DNA of 64,000 nucleotides, from NCBI GenBank assembly GCA_003993805.1, contig RSEF01000003.1, positions 37,892,288-37,956,287 of the forward strand. Reading direction: 5' to 3'. A model generated the notes under the pieces. It was not told where the DNA came from. It did not search any database and saw only the letters and a program-made list of their open reading frames with translations. Made by a program: the position numbers and the translations under genes. Each line of letters opens with the position of its first letter. Position 1 is the first letter of the stretch. Positions 41,797 to 53,117 of the stretch are shown here, piece by piece. This DNA comes from Himantopus leucocephalus. Its lineage: Eukaryota; Chordata; Aves; Charadriiformes; Recurvirostridae.

Positions 41797-44700
41797 GTGT
41801 GAACTGGCTTATCCAGATTTTAAGTGATTTGATATTTACAACTATCCAGAGTAAACCTGTAAGCACAGAACTACCATTTATTGAATGTGGAGATCCAGAT
41901 AAATATCAGGTTAGTGAAAAGAAATTATTGAACCACTTAAAGTCTGTTGTTTTCTTTCTTCCTGCACCCCCGCACACAAGTTATTAAAATGAAGTCATGC
42001 AGCAAGTAAGGATATTTCTCCTGAGAGGGGAAAAAAGATAATCTTGGATGACTAATGCCTTTTGATTAGGGGCTGTTTCACACAGGCGACTCTCATAGAT
42101 CATTGCTGTACCCATGTAATAAACCTGTTCTCACTTATGGTTCTGTTTATTTCTAAAGAGGATGAAGCAGATTCCATCTCCAAGGATTTTGGCAACACAT
42201 CTGAATTATGATTGCCTCCCCAAGTCTATTTTCAAGAACAAAGCCAAGGTGGGCTTTTTTCTTTTTCCAAGAACAAGCCTCATCTCTCTGACAGTACCAG
42301 CATGCAAGAGTGATTTTGGGGCCAAATCCTTTTCATGCGCCCAGGCAGGTGGCAGTGGGGGAAAGCAACTTGGAGACAGTGGGAGTCTTATGATTCCTGG
42401 GCTGGCTTAGCACCCCCTACAATTTACAGTAGCCTTAGGGGCGCTGTAGTTGACATGAACAAGAACAAATCTAGAGGCTGTTGCAGTGCTCAGAAGCAGT
42501 TGGAGTGTCACACTTCCCTTTTTTATGCTACTCTTCTATGCACAGCCGTGGTGGGAATGAATGTGGCAGCAGTATTGCTGGGACTTTGACTGTCTCCTTG
42601 CAAAGAGTCACACTGTTAAAACTTTAGTATTTCTGGTTTTCAGTCACTGAACAATGGTGGATACATAGCACTTAGGAGATGTACCACAGGTGAAGGAAAT
42701 AACTGCTTAAGGCATGGGGAGTTTTTCCATGTTTCATTGGTATTTTTTCCTATGTGAGACAGGAAAAAATATAACGTGTATAACAAAAAAAAATGTGTAT
42801 AACGTTTTCAGAAGTGTTTATGCTTCTCAGAGGTTTACAGTCTCTTAGGATTTCAAGAACGTTATTGCCATGCTTTGAAAAATGGGAGGTGATTGTAACA
42901 GCTGCAGTTTCCTGAAGGAGAATCGAACAGAGCTTTTCCTAGCAGGGGGTTGGCAAATGGTTCCTTACAATTTCACAGGTCGTAGGTAGTTCTGGGATAG
43001 TATTCAATGACAGTGTTACAGTTTCTCTAGTTGCTTCTTTCTACAATTGCTTCATGACATAATCAAATCTTAGAAGGGGTAACAAGGTCTTTGTTATGAT
43101 CACGTTATAAATTTGTTCTCCATGCCTTAATTAATAAAATATTTTATAGCCCCCAGTATGTTATTGATTGCAGAATGTTTGGTTATACTCTCATTTTGGT
43201 TGCCAGGGGAAATAAGTGATCTGAAATTGTTGACCTCTTTCTCCCATTCCAGATACTAGTGCTGTTTCGAAACCCTAAAGATACAGCTGTTTCATTTTTC
43301 CATTTCCACAACAATGTGCCAAGCGTCCCCAGTTACAGCTCCTGGGATGAGTTCTTCTCGGAGTTCATGAATGGGAAAGGTATTGTTGTAGTTACTGAAT
43401 GTAGCTGAAGAGGCAACAGAAAAAAATATTTAAAAACAACTAAATGGGGCCAGTGGGAAAACAGCTGTGTCATAATTAGTTTACTGATGGCAATACGTCA
43501 TGATAAAGGAGGCAGCTGAATGCCAGAATGGGGAAAATATCCAAAAGATGCTTTGCTTCTGGGTATTTTGCTCTTCCAGGCAAGAGTGAGGGAGTTGCAT
43601 GGCAGCTTGACAATGGCATTTGGTCAACATGCTGCCACTTAGTGACGGAGGAAATGCTACAGATATGAAGTGGTAATGAAATGACGATTTGTTGTCTTTA
43701 CTGTTTCTGAACATGAGGCCAAACACCTCATTAGCAACCCAAATTTTAGATTTAGACTGATGTCTGGCTTTGGCATTTAAGAGATGTTTTAATGACAATA
43801 TAGTAACAGAGGGGAAGCATGTAGTGAAATTCATATTTCTGTGTGGAAACCATTTACCTACAAAAGACCAGGGGAAGCCTCTGTCATTCTGTTGTACAGT
43901 ACAGTACCGCAGAAAGGAGAGGCTGTTCTGTTTGCTTGCATTGATGTAACCGATAGGCAAGAGAAGGCAATTCTTCAGTTGGAGAGAAATAAGTACCCAG
44001 TAAGAAAAGAAGGTCACACTGATGCTTTTTTCTCTTCTTTACAGTCAGCTGGGGATCCTATTTTGATCATGCAGTCACCTGGAACAAACACATTGAGGAT
44101 GAGAATACTATGTTCATAATATATGAAGACCTTAAAGAGGTAAGCAGATGCTGTGTACTTGACAGGTAAAACACATCTGGGCCCATTCCTTGAAATCTAC
44201 TGAAATAAATGGTGAAAGGTATAGGTTTGCTCTGAAAGAGCAAAATCAAGTTGATTTTAATGACAAGTTGAGTCTGGCTGTACAAAAGCTGAGCTCCAAT
44301 TTAATGCAGAAAACATACTGTGAAGGCAGATATTGTTAATAGATGATGGCAATGCATATCCCAAGTGGATTAACTTCTTTTTTAGAGGAAACATATTGCA
44401 TGACTCCATTTCACTGTATTGCTTTCAGAACCTGACTGCCAGCGTAAAGCAGATAGCTGAATTCTTTGGATTCTCCCCAACCGCAGAGCAGATCCAGTCC
44501 ATTGCAGACAGGGCCACTTTCCAGGCAGTGAAGGATAAGGCTCAGGAGACTCATGGTGCTGTTGGCTCAATTCTTTTCCGCAAAGGTAAATTTGTTTGTA
44601 TTTTGCCAGGGTGTTGAATTTTCAAGGTTGGGAGTTGTTTAAGTCGTAGTATGCAGTTAGCACCAATTAAAACAAAGAAGAGTTTTATTTTGGCTTCTGT

Positions 44701-45440
44701 GAGTACTGGGGGTATTCTGGCACTCGGTCTACAGAATGCCTCCATAGATTTTTCTTCCTGGGTTTTCTAAATAACTTTTGCGATTGCCTGTCAACATGCG
44801 GAATCCAGATGCTTGACAGACTGTGCTGTATCTTTTAGCCATGGATCAAGCTAGACCTGTAGACTCAGACAAGCTCAGACTGTGGGCTCTCTGAGATCTA
44901 GATTAAAGGTAGACTGGAGCTTAGGGCAGTGTCTGGTTACAGTGCACAAAGCTCTTTCAGTTAAAAGCCACATCTTGAACTTTCTGGGTTGGTTTCACAA
45001 CTGGTGGTCATCTTCTGTAGTCTTCTGCAGCTGTACGAGACACATGCCACAGCTATGAAGGCAGACCTTCAGGCAGCTTCCTATGTTTGCTTTATGTTCA
45101 TATTCTATTGAGGACACCAAACGTGAGGCAAACATAAGAGCGTATTCTTGGGTTAGAGATTCTTTTCTTGCAGGGGACAAAAAAAAGAAAAATGGATTGT
45201 CCTGAAATATGGTAATAAGAGAGACAAGGTAGTTTTTTTGTTTTAAATAATACTCCTTGGTCCTTTCCTTACAGTCAAGGGTAATATTTTCTTTTTCTTT
45301 ATATTCCAGGTGTTGTTGGAGACTGGAAAAATCTTTTCACTGAAGCCCAGAACCAGGAAATGGATGCCAAATTCAAAGTGTGCTTAGAAGGAACTAAGCT
45401 GGGAGCAAAGTTAAAATATGATGTGTACTGCAAGGCCTGA
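41797..45440 (+). CDS. SULT6B1: Sulfotransferase SULT6B1 (6 exons, first coding exon missing)
   Basis: Cytosolic sulfotransferase family: transfers sulfonate from PAPS to a small acceptor; in mammals 6B1 is linked to thyroxine sulfation. Exons: 41797-41909, 42159-42248, 43253-43379, 44045-44139, 44429-44585 and 45310-45440, all with GT/AG borders and in frame, giving 236 whole residues after a split glycine codon. Family landmarks are PRILATHL with the catalytic histidine, RNPKDTAVS (3'-phosphate binding of PAPS), a SYxSWDEFF segment, IIYEDLKE, FQAVKDKAQETHGAVG and the C-terminal PAPS motif RKGVVGDWKNLFTEAQNQEMD. About 67 N-terminal residues (by comparison with human), including most of the PAPS 5'-phosphate loop, are absent from the visible sequence and may lie in the gap at 39377-39476. 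The first visible residues are (G)VNW where most SULTs have GTTW or GTNW. Introns hold no recognised element. Confidence 0.95.
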
Positions 45441-47299
45441 ACCTCCTTTAGAGAAAACACTCATGTTCAGGCTGCTTTTCATTCACTTTTATGAAATGAA
45501 ACAGAAACCAGGATAATATCTGATTTTAAAATTTTGAAAATCCTTGCAATTCGCAAACCTGTTTCTGCTGTCTTAACTTACACAAGAAATCCTTGCTTGT
45601 GCAGTTAGTATCATTGACTTCACTGGATTCTGTTAAACGACCTGTAGTTCTTTGGCCTCGCTTGGTTTTCAACACTGATTTTTAGCTATGATTTCATGTT
45701 ACCTGGTAGAATTCTGTGTGGAATATATATGCAGTGGTTAAACCAGCCAAAATCGCTGGAAATGTAGTCAGTATGTTGGAAGTGATTTTCCAAGAGAAAA
45801 CGATCATGAAGTGTCATTTTGATTCCTAATATCTAAGTTCATAGTATTCATATATGATTTTAATTTCTAAGTTTGTAGTGTAAAATGGAATTTCAAAAGG
45901 TCTTTCACACTTTCTGTGTGCTGATAAATGTGTGAAAACACTAAAGTAAAAGAACTTGGTGGAAATTTTCTTCCCCTTTCAGCAATAACATTTTTCTTTC
46001 CTTTGGTAGTGTGAGATCTCATCCTGAGCAATTGAAGGAATTCTCTTGGGAAGAACTTGCTCATGGAGGTTGGAGTCCCCCTCCTGGTGGTGGCTTGTTT
46101 TGTTGCTTAACCTCAACAGAGGATTACCCATGGAGGAAATTGGAAACATATATTGAGAACACCAGGTTTTGTCCACGTGATTGTTCGGACTCCTGAGCAC
46201 TCGCGCTGCTTTGGATGTGGAGGGGGCACATGAAAAAGCTCCTGGCTGGGCAGGACTGGGGGGAAGTCACTTCTTTATGGTATCAAGGCAGGGGGGTTGG
46301 TAACCATCTTGTTGACTTGTTTGGAAGAAGGGACTTTTTAGAGATGTGAGAAGGAAGTGTGCTACGTGCATAACTCTGGAAATCGAGCTTTTGCCTGGGT
46401 TGTCTGGATTTGCCTGGGTTACTTTATGCCTAACAGTAGCACATACGATCTCAGAGCCAGGATGTGGTTTTTTTCAGGTAGTCCTGTCCAGAACAGAATG
46501 ACTGTCCTTGGGTGGTGCCAGAAGACAGGTGCGCACAAAACAGTTGAACGTTGAATGGTCTCATAAAGGGCTGACTTCTTAGGCTGCAGTTTTCCCTTGG
46601 GAGGCTGGTTAAACACCAGTCGTTGGCAGCCAGTTGTTTTCCTCACCAGAGGCATTTCTTTATTTCTGAAGAGAGCGAATACAAAGGAAAATATACTCCG
46701 AGAGGGAATATGCAGGTAATGGGCACAAAGGTGCTAATTTAGCCAGTAGGGGAGGTTAAAGTCTTCCTCCTCATAGTTTGTCAGTTTCTGTCTGAAAAAT
46801 AATTGTCTTAAGTGTCGTAAATGACTTGGCAGAAGGAGCAATGTTGGGTAACGTATATACCCTAGCCAGGTTGAAAACTCAAGTATTGGGTACTTGAGGT
46901 GTTGACACAGATGGACTCTGTGAGATCTGCTGCATGCTTTGTTAGCTGGTGGTAAACACAACAAACTCCCAGTCATTCAATGCTAATGAGAATCCCTTTC
47001 TGAAAGTCTTCCAGTGGCAGGGGAATGATTAAGATAAATTAACTTCAATGCATAGTTAGGAATGTCTTGTCATTTCGTAGTCAGATCTCCACAAAATCTT
47101 ATTTGTCTCTCTTTCCTGTGATATTCCCCTTTTAAGTTTCTTCTCCTGTTCTAACCATGTTTGCCGTAGCAATGAAAACTGCATACAGCTCACTGATGGC
47201 ACAAAAAACCTCCAGCTGGTGGTCCTTTAGGTTGACTAGCTAAGATGCCAGTGTCCCAAAGGGTGGCATTCACATGGTGGGAAGAAAGGATCAATGCAT
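45441..47299 (+). other. SULT6B1 3' UTR and flanking sequence
   Basis: Begins with the SULT6B1 3' UTR, but I find no canonical AATAAA within the first kilobase, so its end cannot be placed. The rest has no exon with paired splice sites and no repeat family I recognise. Confidence 0.4.
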
Positions 47300-47719
47300 A
47301 GAAGCACCTTGCCTGTGAAGACAGGCTGAGAGAGTTGGGGTTGTTCAGCCTGGAGAAGAGAAGGCTCTGGGGAGACCTTATAGTGGCCTTCCACTATCTG
47401 AAGGGGGCCTACAAGAAGGCTGGAGAGGGACTTTTTACAAGGACATGTAGTGATAGGACGAGGGGCAATGGCTTCAAACTGGAAGAGGGGAGATTTAGAT
47501 TGGATATCAGGAAGAAATTTTTCACTCTGAGGGTGGTGAGGCACTGGAACAGGTTGCCCAGAGAACTTGCGGATGCCCCATTCCTGGAAGTGTTCAAGGC
47601 CAGGCTGGATGGGTCTTTGAGCAATCTGGTCTAGTGGGAGATGTCCCTGCCCGTGGCAGGGGGGTTGGAACTAGATGATCTTTAACATCCCTTCCAACCT
47701 CAACCATTCTATGATTCTA
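47300..47719 (+). mobile_element. CR1 LINE, 3' end, sense orientation
   Basis: Runs from 'gaagcacc..tgaagacaggctgag' through 'ttgttcagcctggagaagag', 'cttcaaactggaagaggg' and 'ggcactggaacaggttgccc' to the terminal CAACCATTCTATGATTCTA with the CR1 octamer tail. It is a 5'-truncated copy of about 420 bases. It keeps a 99-codon open frame (47335-47634), which is ordinary for this segment and is not a host gene. Confidence 0.95.
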
Positions 47720-50650
47720 ATTTGCTTTCAGAATTAACAGCTGTAATAACGGCCATTTAAAATAAGCAAACCAAAAGTGGGATACCAGTGAGGATTGAAG
47801 AGCAAAATAGAACACACAAAACCAAACTGTATCAGAATGAAGTGGGTTAATACCAAACAAATTAAAGTTTCGTGTCACTAAAGCTATCTCAAACAAATCT
47901 GAGGTTCCCTATGACCTTTACATAGGCAATGGAAAAGCAGCAGCATTCCATGGCTATTTGCCTCAGCTGTCCCTGCTGCTGCAGTAGGTCAAGATCATTG
48001 CTGAGCAATCAATAAAAGGAAATTCAAAAGGCTTTGGTTGAGGATAATGTTGAAACAGGAGCACTGCTTCCTATTAGAGTAGGTTGCCTGAATTACTGGT
48101 AGATCAGTAACAGCCAGCCTGTTCGCTTGAACTGCAGTATTTCTCAGTTTAAGATTACAATGAAGTATACCAGGGCCGTTCAAGAGGAAATCCTGTCTCA
48201 AGATGCTAAATAAGCTACTCTTAATTTTTTACACCTTTTGACCAGCAAGGTTATTTAAGATGAGGTTGTTTACCTATCTGAGGGAGTATTTTATAGGTAA
48301 CATTCTTAAATTCCTTCAGTCTGATCTGCACATTCTTCTCGGCACTTACTCACATACTCAGTAATTGCCAGCTAACGATGAGCATTAAAGAACATTGAAT
48401 ATAAGACTAGTAGGTGTGAGGGGCGACTGATTTTTCTGCAGCTTTCTGTGTGTTGTAGGTTTGGTTCTGTTAAAAATGATGTGGTGGGGTAAGAGAGAAG
48501 AAAGCTAGACATAATGTCACCGGAGAAAGGGAGAATTTGTGCCTTCCTCAAGCACTTAAGCGCCTTCAGGATGAAAAAGCACAGTGAAGTGCTTTGAGAT
48601 AGTGGCATTGAAGGTCAAATCCAGTAGCCCACAGTGATTGCACCTATGGACAGCAGCTAAACTAAACAAAAGATTCAAACTCCACAGAAAAACTAAACTC
48701 TTCACTGTGGAAAATCACCAGTCATATATTCTTTCAGCCATACATATACAGAGCAATTTTGGATATATATTTTCCATTTCTATATTTTCTACTTTATATA
48801 TGTTTTCCCTTTTATGCTTTTCTTTTTTATTGTGGTACTCAGCAGTAAAACTAAATGATATTTTTGACACACAACACTTAAGAAATATGTTGGATCATTC
48901 AGCTTCTAAAGAAGAGTTTTTTTCAGTCACTGACTACAGTTTTGATTTCATTTTTTTCTGTATTTGTGACCTGCTTCACACTTACCATTTTCCAGCAGTT
49001 ATAGGTATTTATGATGTCTACATTTATGGTAACTGGTAAATGCTCCTCGTATTAGTAGTTTTGTCACCTCCATTTCCCTTATGAGCTGTTCATAAGGCAG
49101 GAAAGTATATTAAAATGATATTGAAAAAGAGAAATTGGAGGTCTTCTCAGAAAAGAGAAGCCTAAATGTATCTTTTGTATGCGAGAGATGGCTCCCTTGT
49201 GTGTGTTCAGGGTGTCAATAACCCAACCAAAAAGGAAAAGGATTCTGGTACTGAATTATAATAGAAGTAAAATGGGATCAAAGCAGACAGAACTGAGCTC
49301 AATTTTCTAATTTACGAAATGTGAGCATTTCATATTGCAGCATTATGCAGTACATTAATTGGAAAGATAATTAATGTTGAATTACAATAGAAGTGCTGTG
49401 AAAGTACAGGGCACATATGACATCCACAGGAACGTCAAATAATTTTTTTTCTAATGCTATTAGAAAAGATGCCAAATGGATTTATAATGAAGGAGGACAT
49501 GAAATACAGTCATCGCAATCTTGTTATGACAGGAAATGCCTGGACTTATATTCTAATGTGGTATTTTGTTAAAGTCCTAACACTTTGATCTGAATTTTGG
49601 CTGAACGATCACCTTTGGTGGGCATTAGCAGCTTCTGTTTTAGTTTTTAACACACTGCAGAGCTTGGCAATGTACACTGGAAGTGCTGAAATGAGACTGG
49701 TCAGGGATTGTTATGGATGTTAATATTGTGGGGATTGATGCAAAGGAGAGAAATAGAGAACAACAACAACATTATGAATGAGAGCACACTGTATCAGTCC
49801 TGTGTCTGAGTGCATTGCTAGAGCACTCTGGTAAAATGTTATTTACGTTCAGATGTTTATGGTCATGGCTACAATTGTCCTGTATTGCTATCATACTTTG
49901 TAACACTTGTAGATTGGATAATATGAAGTATTAGCCGATAAAACACTCATTTTGGATCTGAATGGAAAGTTTTTCATATGGTCATTTGGCAAAGACTTGA
50001 GAGGCTTGAGGAAGATAGAAAATTAGTCTTTGACTTTGCTCAAAATGTGAGGCAGTCAGGAGCAGTCAGGAAATGAAAGGAGGCTGGGAAACTGGTGTCT
50101 TGGGAGGCTTGTGTACTTGTGAATAATATAAGCTTATTGACATATGCTTGTTGGGTCTCCAGCGAGTTCCCTGCTGTTTTGCATTTTACAAGCCAGTGAA
50201 GCCGTTTTCATTACTACAACACTCATTAGTGTTCCCCCAGCAGGTAAATAAGTCATAGTTTCATTATTGTGTATTTCTGATATATCCATAGGCAATGCAT
50301 TTATATTCAGGGGAAAAAATGAAATACAAGATAATCTTAGGCATTAGCCACATGTCCCAAAAAATGTTAAAAAAACCCCAACAAACCACCAAAAGTGGAG
50401 CACATATATTCCTGCACATATATTCCTTTTCTTTTCTGCAGGCACAGAGGGTGATCAGAATAACTTCTTCAGATGACTGGGCTGGTCTCTTCTTTCATTC
50501 TTTGGGCGAATATTTGTGCTGACTACAAATCTCCCTTTTTTTATGGTCTCCCAAGAAAACCCACCCTGTTTTTTCCTGATGGCATGGAATCTTTCTTTTC
50601 CTGACTGTCATTTATTTAGAAAACTGTTTCTGTTTCTGGTTTTTGTTTAC

Positions 50651-50796
50651 TTCTTTTTTTTTTTTCTTCTTTTTTCTTCTTTTTTTCTTTCTTTTTNNNN
50701 NNNNNNNNNNNNNNNNNNNNNNNNNNNNNNNNNNNNNNNNNNNNNNNNNNNNNNNNNNNNNNNNNNNNNNNNNNNNNNNNNNNNNNNNNNNNNNNN
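50651..50796. repeat. Polypyrimidine (T/C) tract running into an assembly gap
   Basis: Positions 50651-50696 are only T and C, and the 100-N gap starts at 50697. Low-complexity sequence is the likely reason for the break, so the true tract length is unknown. Confidence 0.9.
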
Positions 50797-53094
50797 TTTA
50801 AACCTGCTATTTTGGCCAGGCACAGCAGAGTTTTAGATTAGCAGTAATTTTTTTAAGTGACCTGTCTGGAGTCTCCAAAACTCCAGTGATCTTCTCCATT
50901 GGCCACCATCTGAGTCAGGCATAGGCAGACCAGAGGGTAAAAATCATTGGTATCATCTACCTCTCAAAATATCGTGCGATGCAGGTACACAGTCAGTACC
51001 ACATAAATATTGCCGCTCGGACTGCCCAGTGCTGGCACTGCCAGATATTTCAAAGTTCTCCACATTGAGTGGATTCTGGTGTGCTTTCATCCTTCAAGGC
51101 TTTTCCCTGGTTGTTTATCTCCGTTTAGTGATTTTTTTTGTTGTTGCCCACTGTTCTTCCTCTCCCCTTGTTAATGTCTTGGGTATCTGTATTATTCATG
51201 TTGCGGAAAACTGCTCTTTAGCCAAGGGTAATCATAGTGAATGCTTATCTTCTGAGTTTTCAAATCTGAATATGGAACAAGTGTTCATTGAAAATTTTCT
51301 GTTTTCCAGTAGTTACCCTCACTGTTCACTTGCAGGCAATTTCTTCTATTATACCTCTCTTTATAGATCACCATTAACTTAGAGCCCTAAGCAGAGTAAA
51401 CAAAATCTGGTTTGGTCGAATGGATTAGGAGCCAATATTTGGTCTGTATCAATTTGCCTGAAGATATATATGTGCTGAATATATAGAAAAGATGTCTCTC
51501 CAACACTGTTACAAATTGGTTTGATTGACTTTTGTCAGCCAGGATGGAGTTGCAGGTGTGATGTTCCCTGGTGATTCAGGACAAGGCCAGGAGATTTAAA
51601 CGCAACCAGGTGGGCCTTCTCGTGTGTAACATCTAGAGATGATCACTAGATGGCAACGTTACATAGCTGAAAGGGCCGATCTCATCTTCCTATTGCAAGC
51701 TTTTTTGTTTATTTGTTATAATCAGCAGATGAAATAGTCTTTTTCGCTCAGGTTATTTACCCAGGGTGGAATTTTTCTATGAGCCTGTTGGATGAAGAAG
51801 TAAGTTATCACCGTAGATTACACAGTCATCTCAGAAATTAAATAACTATTTAGAGAGTGCTTGTTAATCATGCCGAGGTAGTCTAAGTACAGGCCGTTCT
51901 GCACCGACAAAAAGCGGGTATACTTACTGTTCCTTAGAGTAATAGCTTGAATTTTGGATAAAGATCCTTTAAAAAAAAAAGAAAAAAGGACCGTTACTGT
52001 TTTTTTTTTCTTAATGAAAATATGCTTTTGCAATTGCAATGATCTCTCACAGCTCTAAGCTTAATTTGAGATAGTGACANGTTGTGCACTGATAGTTTTG
52101 CCCATTCTGTGGTTGACGTATGATTTTACATGTGACTTTTTTAGAGAAAAGTGCTGTCTACATCCTGCACAAGTAAACAAATTAAACATGAACAGCATGC
52201 ACGTCAGACTGATGCTCAAACTCTGACATGATAATGCAATATGTTGTATGTGCCAGAAAGAGTAAACATTATCTTACAGCACAGGCCATGTGCTGTATAC
52301 AGGCAATGTGGATTTCCTGGAAGGTGTGAGCTGTAGGAATATGAAGCCAGGCATGAACTGAGATCTCTTTGTCATGGAGCTCTGGGTACTTTTGGTCAGA
52401 GGTTCTGGTGAACATCACAGGTTGTACCAAAGGGAAGCTTGCTGGGGCTGAAGGTCTCCTCCTGAGGTTTCTTCAGCTGCTACCAAGGCAGTTTCCAGAC
52501 ATAAGGACGTACAATCTCTTTGGAGTGCATAAATATACTATGAGAGGGGTGGATTTCATAAATCATTAGTGAAGTCAGCGAATATTATTTATTAATTGTA
52601 ACAGATCAAAATGAGATTGATCATTTGTGGGTCAAAGACATATATTCCATTAAATACAGTATGAACATTGAAGGCTAAACAGAATAAACAACCTCACCTA
52701 TGACAGAAGATAAACAATTTTCTACTGATACAGTAGCAGATGAGCATTGTAAAATGCTTATTTCAATAAATTTCATGAGGACAGTGACTCCAGAGACATG
52801 AAGCCATTTGTTCCAGTTTCACCATATTCCACAAGAATTTCTTTTGCAAACTGGAAATTGGAGACTGGCGAAAGACCACATATATACATGTGTATGTAGC
52901 CATGACATCCTGGTATAAAAGTAAACGTAGGATGTTTCTGATAAGGTATTCCTACTGAAGACAGGGAAGAATTAATGCTGTGGAGAAGTTAAACTCCCGA
53001 GATCCTGAGAAAGAAAGAGATATATAGACACAATAGTTGTGGTCACCTCATGTTCAAGGAAGATAAACTCAGACTAGGATAAGTGTTAGCACAA

Positions 53095-53117
53095 CCTCCC
53101 CCCCGCCCCCTCCCCGG
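53095..53117 (-). repeat. C-rich run
   Basis: Three C tracts (7, 5 and 4 bases) separated by single bases, with further short CC ends. The minus strand is G-rich and could form a quadruplex-like structure, but there is no gene near it. Confidence 0.6.

Noticed and set aside
43481..44017. 178-codon minus-strand open frame
   Set aside because: It lies antisense within a SULT6B1 intron, has no domain I recognise, a composition typical of translated AT-rich intron, and no plausible gene context.
47335..47634. Open frame that looks like a conserved small protein
   Set aside because: It is the usual open segment in the CR1 3' region, present in many bird genome copies.
48638..49039. 133-codon plus-strand open frame
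   Set aside because: Rich in Phe, Tyr, Ile and Ser, as expected from translated T-rich DNA; no recognisable family.
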